Assembly (NCBI RefSeq): GCF_011355085.1
Contig: NZ_VXCP01000054.1
Location: 1 to 53,942 of the forward strand
Direction of reading: 5' to 3'
Length of the DNA: 53,942 nucleotides
Origin: Pseudomonas akapageensis
Lineage (GTDB): Bacteria > Pseudomonadota > Gammaproteobacteria > Pseudomonadales > Pseudomonadaceae
Below, piece by piece: positions 50,177 through 53,942 of the stretch (position 1 is the stretch's first letter; each line of letters starts with the position of its first letter). The notes beneath the pieces were generated by a model. The model made no database searches, was not told where the DNA came from, and saw only the letters and a list, made by a program, of their open reading frames with translations. A program made the translations under genes and the position numbers.

Positions 50177-51022
50177 TCAAAGAGTAGTACGCAACTGCCA
50201 AAGCTCCGGAAACAACTCGGTATCAAGCATCTTGCGCAAATACCCGACACCTTCCGTCCCGCCAGACCCCTGCTTGAAGCCAATGATGCGCTCCACCGTG
50301 GTCACATGCCGAAAGCGCCACTGGCGGAACGAGTCTTCCAGGTCGATGAACTTCTCGGCCAGCTGGTACAGGTCCCAATACTGTTCGGGATGGCGGTAGA
50401 CAGTCGTCCAGGCGGCTTGCACCGAGTCGTCTTGTACGGTCGGCCCGCTTGCAACCAGGTTCAGGCGTTGCGCATCGACCGGCAGACCCGCGTGCGCCAG
50501 TAGCCTGATCGCTTCGTCGTACAGCGACGGCGTCGCCAGGGCCTGCTCCAGCTCGGCCAGCAGCTCTGGGCGGTGGGCGTGGGGTTGCAGCAGGGCGGCG
50601 CTCTTGTTGCCGAGGATGAACTCGATCTCGCGGTACTGGAACGACTGGAACCCTGAAGACTGACCCAGCGACGGGCGAATCGCCGCGTACTCGGTCGGGG
50701 TCATGGTCGCCAGCACGGTCCAGGCGTGGACCAGCTGATCGAAGATCCGCGAGACTCGCGCCAGCATCTTGAATGCCGGCGGCAGTTCATTGCGCTTGAC
50801 GTGTTCGCGGGCCGACTTGAGCTCGTGCAACATCAGCTTCATCCACAGTTCGGAAGTCTGGTGCTGGATGATGAACAGCAGCTCGTTGTGGTCTGTCGAC
50901 AGGGGATGCTGGGCGCTGAGGATGCGCCCCAGGTCCAGGTAGTCGCCATAGCTCATGGCGTCCTTGAAATTCAGCTGGGCGTTGTGCCATTCCGGGTTTG
51001 GCGAATAAGGGCATTGGCTCAT
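50177..51022 (-). CDS. kynA: Tryptophan 2,3-dioxygenase KynA
   Basis: The 281-aa heme enzyme opens tryptophan to N-formylkynurenine. Family blocks: YLDLGRILSAQHPLS, HNELLFIIQHQTSELWMKLM, GFQSFQYREIEFILGNK, and the proximal His region in WRFRHVTTVERIIGFKQGSGGTEGV. Length is normal for bacterial TDO. It is the last gene of kynB-kynU-kynA, 11 bp after kynU. Confidence 0.95.
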   Translation of the reverse strand: MSQCPYSPNPEWHNAQLNFKDAMSYGDYLDLGRILSAQHPLSTDHNELLFIIQHQTSELWMKLMLHELKSAREHVKRNELPPAFKMLARVSRIFDQLVHAWTVLATMTPTEYAAIRPSLGQSSGFQSFQYREIEFILGNKSAALLQPHAHRPELLAELEQALATPSLYDEAIRLLAHAGLPVDAQRLNLVASGPTVQDDSVQAAWTTVYRHPEQYWDLYQLAEKFIDLEDSFRQWRFRHVTTVERIIGFKQGSGGTEGVGYLRKMLDTELFPELWQLRTTL

Positions 51023-51033
51023 GGTCCTGCTCC

Positions 51034-52284
51034 TCAGGTCACGCTGTGACGGGTCTGGAATCGGGCGTCACGCCAGGTTTCGTTGTCGAGGATGTCGAAC
51101 AGGACTTCCACGGCCTCGCCGACATCGCTGAAGGAGGTGTACAGCGGGGTGAAGCCGAAACGCATGATCTGCGGTTCACGGTAGTCGCCGATCACACCCC
51201 GGGCGATGAGTGCCTGCATTACAGCATAGCCGTGCGGGTGTTCGAAGCTGACGTGGCTGCCACGTTCGGCATGGGCGCGCGGGGTGACCAGGGTCAGCGG
51301 GAAGTGCCCGCAGCGCGTCTCGACCAGGTCGATGAACAGGTCGGTCAGGGCCAGGGACTTCCTGCGCAGCGCCTGCATGTCGGTTTTGGCGTAGATGTCC
51401 AGGCCGCATTCGACCATGCCCAGGGACACCAGCGGCTGGGTGCCGCACAGGTAGCGGGTGATGCCCGAAGCCGGCTCGTAATGCGGCTCCATGGCGAACT
51501 GGCGGGCGTGGCCCCACCAGCCGGACAAGGGCTGCCACGCCTGGTCGCACAGCGCAGGCTTTACCCAGACGAATGCCGGCGAGCCCGGGCCGCCGTTGAG
51601 GTATTTGTAGGTGCAGCCAATGGCGTAGTCGGCATTGGCGGCTTTCAGGTCCACCGGCACGGCACCGGCCGAATGGGCCAGATCCCACAGGGCCAGGGCA
51701 CCATGGTCATGGACCAGGGCCGTGGTGGCGGCCATGTCGTACATGTGCCCGGTCTTGTAGTTGACGTGGGTCAGCAGGGTCAGCGCCACCTCATCGTTGA
51801 GCTGCCCCGGCAGGTCTTCCGGTCGTTCGATCAGGCGCAGCTCGTAGCCTTGCTGCAGCAGGTCGGCCAGGCCTTCGATCACATACAGATCGGCAGGAAA
51901 GTTGTGCAGCTCGGACAGGATCACCTTGCGCTTGGGCGCACGGTCAGCCTGCACGCGCAAGGCGGCTGCGAGGATCTTGAACAGGTTGACGGTAGTGGTA
52001 TCGGTGATTGCCACTTCGCCTTTGCCTGCGCCAATCAGGCCGGCGAGCTTGTCGCCCAGACGGGTCGACAGGGTGCTCCACTGGGCGGTGTTCCAGCTGC
52101 GGATCAGGCCTTGGCCCCATTCCTCTTCGATCATCTGCGTCGCACGGGCCAGGGCCGCGTGGGGGCGGGCGCCGAGGGAGTTGCCATCGAGATAGATGAC
52201 CCCCTCGGGCAGGGCGAATTCGTCGCGCAGCGGGGCCAGCGGGTCAGCCTGGTCCAGTTCGAGCAGGTGTTGTTTTGTTGTCAT
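51034..52284 (-). CDS. kynU: Kynureninase KynU
   Basis: The 416-aa PLP enzyme cleaves kynurenine to anthranilate and alanine. Features: YLDGNSLGARPHAAL, AHSAGAVPVDLKAANADYAIG (with the PLP Asp) and the PLP lysine in GCTYKYLNGGPGSPAFVWV. Its ATG overlaps the kynB stop (ATGA). The anthranilate feeds antABC. Confidence 0.95.
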   Translation of the reverse strand: MTTKQHLLELDQADPLAPLRDEFALPEGVIYLDGNSLGARPHAALARATQMIEEEWGQGLIRSWNTAQWSTLSTRLGDKLAGLIGAGKGEVAITDTTTVNLFKILAAALRVQADRAPKRKVILSELHNFPADLYVIEGLADLLQQGYELRLIERPEDLPGQLNDEVALTLLTHVNYKTGHMYDMAATTALVHDHGALALWDLAHSAGAVPVDLKAANADYAIGCTYKYLNGGPGSPAFVWVKPALCDQAWQPLSGWWGHARQFAMEPHYEPASGITRYLCGTQPLVSLGMVECGLDIYAKTDMQALRRKSLALTDLFIDLVETRCGHFPLTLVTPRAHAERGSHVSFEHPHGYAVMQALIARGVIGDYREPQIMRFGFTPLYTSFSDVGEAVEVLFDILDNETWRDARFQTRHSVT

Positions 52285-52931
52285 GCTTGATTTCCTTTCA
52301 GGGGGCGGAGTACGGCGCGCACGGGGCTTGCGTCCAGGTCGGTGAAGCGAAGGGGCAGGGCGATCAGCTCGTAGTCACCTTCCGGTACCAGATCCAGAAC
52401 GATGCCTTCGAGAATGGCCATATGAGCGCGTGCAATGGCCTGGTGGGCGTCCAGCGTCTTGGAGCTCTGCGGATCGAGCGATGGCGTGTCGATGCCGATC
52501 AGGCGCACGCCGAGGCTGGCCAGCAGCTCGACGGTGGCCGGGGCGACCGCGCTGAAGTCCGGGTCCCATTCGGTCAGCGGCGCTTGCCGCCAAGTGCGCA
52601 GCAGCACGCGTGGTGGCACATCCTGCAGCAGGTGTTCGATATGGCGCGGCTCGACCAGCGGGCCGCAGCCCAGGCAGTGCATGACCCGGCACGGCCCCAT
52701 ATAGGTGTCCAGTGCAACGGCGCCGATGGCCAGGCCGTCGGCACTGTAATGCAGCGGCGCATCGACATGGGCGCCGGTGTGCGGTGAAAGGGTGATGCGC
52801 CCCACATTGACCGGACAATCCGCGCCCAGTTGCCAGACACGCTCTTGCGCAAAGGGTGTGTCACCGGGCCAGGTTGGGGTCTGGGGGTTCAAGGGCGGGC
52901 TGATATCCCACCAGGCGGGCTCATGGCTCAT
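52281..52931 (-). CDS. kynB: Kynurenine formamidase KynB
   Basis: The 216-aa cyclase-like metalloenzyme hydrolyses N-formylkynurenine. It shows TWPGDTPFAQERVW and the zinc-binding block HTGAHVDAPLHY; the late ligand residues are in GVRLIGIDTPSLDP. Although kynB acts after kynA in the pathway, it is the first gene of the operon. Confidence 0.93.
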   Translation of the reverse strand: MSHEPAWWDISPPLNPQTPTWPGDTPFAQERVWQLGADCPVNVGRITLSPHTGAHVDAPLHYSADGLAIGAVALDTYMGPCRVMHCLGCGPLVEPRHIEHLLQDVPPRVLLRTWRQAPLTEWDPDFSAVAPATVELLASLGVRLIGIDTPSLDPQSSKTLDAHQAIARAHMAILEGIVLDLVPEGDYELIALPLRFTDLDASPVRAVLRPLKGNQA

Positions 52932-53016
52932 TGTTATGATCGCTCTCGGTTTGGTGAGAGAAATGATATGAGCGTCGAGAGAGAATTATCTTGCGAACAT
53001 GAGCATGGGATGGCTG

Positions 53017-53041
53017 AATATTCGAATATTATTCGAATAAT
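53017..53041. promoter_or_regulatory. Twin palindromes in the kynB-kynR region (probable KynR sites)
   Basis: AATATTCGAATATT (53017-53030) and ATTATTCGAATAAT (53028-53041) are both perfect 14-bp palindromes, with centres 11 bp apart (one helical turn). An extra CTCTC/GAGAG pair lies at 52943-52960. Lrp/AsnC proteins bind such AT-rich dyads on the same DNA face. Confidence 0.65.
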
Positions 53042-53066
53042 TGCCCTTCAAAGAGTGCATTCTGCA

Positions 53067-53558
53067 ATGGCCAAACTCGATAGCATCGACCTGCGCATCC
53101 TCGCCTGCCTGAGCCAGGACGGACGCATGAGCAACCAGGAACTGGCGGAAAAGGTTTCCCTCTCACCCTCGGCCTGCCTGCGCCGCCTGCGCGCCCTGGA
53201 GAGCGAAGGCATCATCGCCGGTTATGGTGTGCGCCTGGACGCCGAGCAACTGGGCATCGAAGTGCAGGCGATGGTCAACGTCAACGTGCGCCAGGATGTC
53301 GAGGGGTGGCACGAACGCTTCATCGAAGCCCTGCAGCGCTGGCCGGAAGTGGCGGACGCCTACATCATCACCGGCGCCAGCAACTACCTGCTGCGCGTGC
53401 GCACCCGCAACCTCAAGCATTACACCGACTTTATCGTCAATCAGCTGCATCGCACGCCAGGGGTGACCGACATCCGTTCGGACATCATCCTGCAGAGCAT
53501 CAAATCCAGGGATAACCTGCTTGATCTGGTGCGCCCGCAATCGCGTAGCGGGGATTGA
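53067..53558 (+). CDS. kynR: Lrp/AsnC-family regulator KynR
   Basis: The 163-aa protein has an N-terminal helix-turn-helix (MAKLDSIDLRILACLSQDGR, then QELAEKVSLSPSACLRRLRALES) and a C-terminal RAM/AsnC domain (VMVNVNVRQ-like strand, VADAYIITGASNYLLRV, TPGVTDIRSDIILQSIK). It probably senses kynurenine and activates the divergent kynBUA. The ATG at 53067 starts directly before the HTH; longer in-frame starts upstream would cross the palindromes. Confidence 0.92.
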   Translation: MAKLDSIDLRILACLSQDGRMSNQELAEKVSLSPSACLRRLRALESEGIIAGYGVRLDAEQLGIEVQAMVNVNVRQDVEGWHERFIEALQRWPEVADAYIITGASNYLLRVRTRNLKHYTDFIVNQLHRTPGVTDIRSDIILQSIKSRDNLLDLVRPQSRSGD

Positions 53559-53559
53559 A

Positions 53560-53579
53560 TATTATGGTATACCATAATA
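53560..53579. promoter_or_regulatory. ATGGTATACCAT operator, site 3 (perfect)
   Basis: TATTATGGTATACCATAATA is a perfect 20-bp palindrome, 28 bp before the DUF1330 gene. The core TGGTATACCA suggests a GntR-type (FCD) regulator, which is not encoded in the window. Confidence 0.65.
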
Positions 53580-53606
53580 CATATTTATCCGTCAGCGAGG
53601 TTACAC

Positions 53607-53900
53607 ATGAAGGCTTACTGGATTGCCCACGTAGACGTCACCGACCCTGAGCAGTATCAGCAATACACCCAGCGCGCACCGGCGGCATTCGCGCTGTACG
53701 GCGGCAAGCTTCTGGCCCGGGGCGGGCGCTCGGAGGCGATGGAAGGCCGGGAGACACCGCAACGCAGTGTGGTGATCGAGTTCGAGTCGTATGAGCAGGC
53801 GGTGGCGTGTTATCGGTCGGCGGAGTATCAGGAGGCTTGCGGGTTTCGCCAAGGGGTGGCGAAGGCTGAGGTGATTATTGTCGAGGGATACGAACCCTGA
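53607..53900 (+). CDS. DUF1330-family protein
   Basis: The 97-aa ferredoxin-like dimeric alpha+beta protein matches the DUF1330 pattern: YWIAHVDVTDPEQYQQYTQ, GGKLLARGGR, ETPQRSVVIEFESYEQAVAC and YRSAEYQEA. Function is unknown; relatives are often seen near aromatic or amino-acid catabolic genes. GCGAGG is present before the ATG. The perfect operator just upstream ties it to ribB and the polyamine-type ABC operon. Confidence 0.85.
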   Translation: MKAYWIAHVDVTDPEQYQQYTQRAPAAFALYGGKLLARGGRSEAMEGRETPQRSVVIEFESYEQAVACYRSAEYQEACGFRQGVAKAEVIIVEGYEP

Positions 53901-53906
53901 CGCCAT

Positions 53907-53926
53907 CTCGTTCCCACGCTCAGCGT
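53907..53926. repeat. Truncated copy of the dispersed repeat, copy 4
   Basis: CTCGTTCCCACGCTCAGCGT matches the first 20 bases of the 111-bp element (one difference). After GCGT the sequence changes to CACTAGTGTCCGGTAA, so the copy is interrupted. Confidence 0.65.
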
Positions 53927-53942
53927 CACTAGTGTCCGGTAA
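53927..53942. mobile_element. Possible insertion-sequence end
   Basis: CACTAGTGTCCGGTAA starts exactly where copy 4 of the repeat stops. TGTCCGGT-type termini are common in several IS families. Only 16 bases are visible, so this is tentative. Confidence 0.3.

Overview
The window looks like a chromosome segment from a Pseudomonas of the putida/fluorescens group. The evidence is high GC, dense short-spaced operons, Pseudomonas-type REP sequences, and recognisable pseudomonad loci: reductive pyrimidine catabolism, an OprD porin, antABC/antR and kynBUA/kynR. It begins inside an IS110-family element and appears to end inside another insertion. I saw no rRNA, tRNA or CRISPR.

Layout. (1) 1-343: the N-terminus of an IS110-type transposase (minus strand) and a structured non-coding end, abutting a REP sequence. 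(2) 344-7749: pyrimidine/hydantoin breakdown. hydA-preT-preA run leftward; an NCS1 permease and an N-carbamoyl-beta-alanine amidase run rightward from a shared promoter region. (3) 7937-31991: the most unusual part. It holds gspF-gspG (minus), a lytic transglycosylase, a 1943-residue MofA/McoA-type multicopper oxidase (putative Mn(II) oxidase), a YVTN propeller protein, two SCO copper proteins, a cytochrome c/periplasmic-binding fusion and a SurA-N-like chaperone. A receiver-only response regulator, gspE, four PilM/N/O/P-like proteins, a secretin, three pseudopilins and csgEFG follow. (4) 32119-36066: a spermidine/putrescine-type ABC importer (minus). (5) 36303-39826: a small hypothetical gene and a basic amino-acid ABC importer. 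(6) 39886-44108: a RibBA-like protein with a degenerate second half, an OprD porin and an amino-acid permease. (7) 44264-45573: a broken PAAR effector gene and a possible immunity gene. (8) 45761-50012: anthranilate dioxygenase antABC and divergent antR. (9) 50177-53558: kynBUA and divergent kynR. (10) 53607-end: a DUF1330 gene and a truncated repeat.

How the genes work together. kynBUA converts tryptophan to anthranilate and antABC converts anthranilate to catechol, so 45.8-53.6 kb is a continuous tryptophan-to-catechol route with a local regulator for each half. preTA, hydA and the amidase turn uracil/thymine into beta-alanine/beta-aminoisobutyrate. In 7.9-32 kb, two operons each have a sigma-54 promoter preceded by two 15-bp CCCC-N7-GGGG palindromes at almost identical spacing. 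I infer that one enhancer-binding protein (MnxR of P. putida GB-1 is the obvious candidate) switches on both the oxidase with its copper helpers and a hybrid type II secretion/type IV pilus machine with a curli-type outer-membrane exporter. No curlin subunit gene is present in the window.

Limits: everything was read by eye without database searches. Family names rest on motifs and remembered relatives; regulatory sites are pattern matches.
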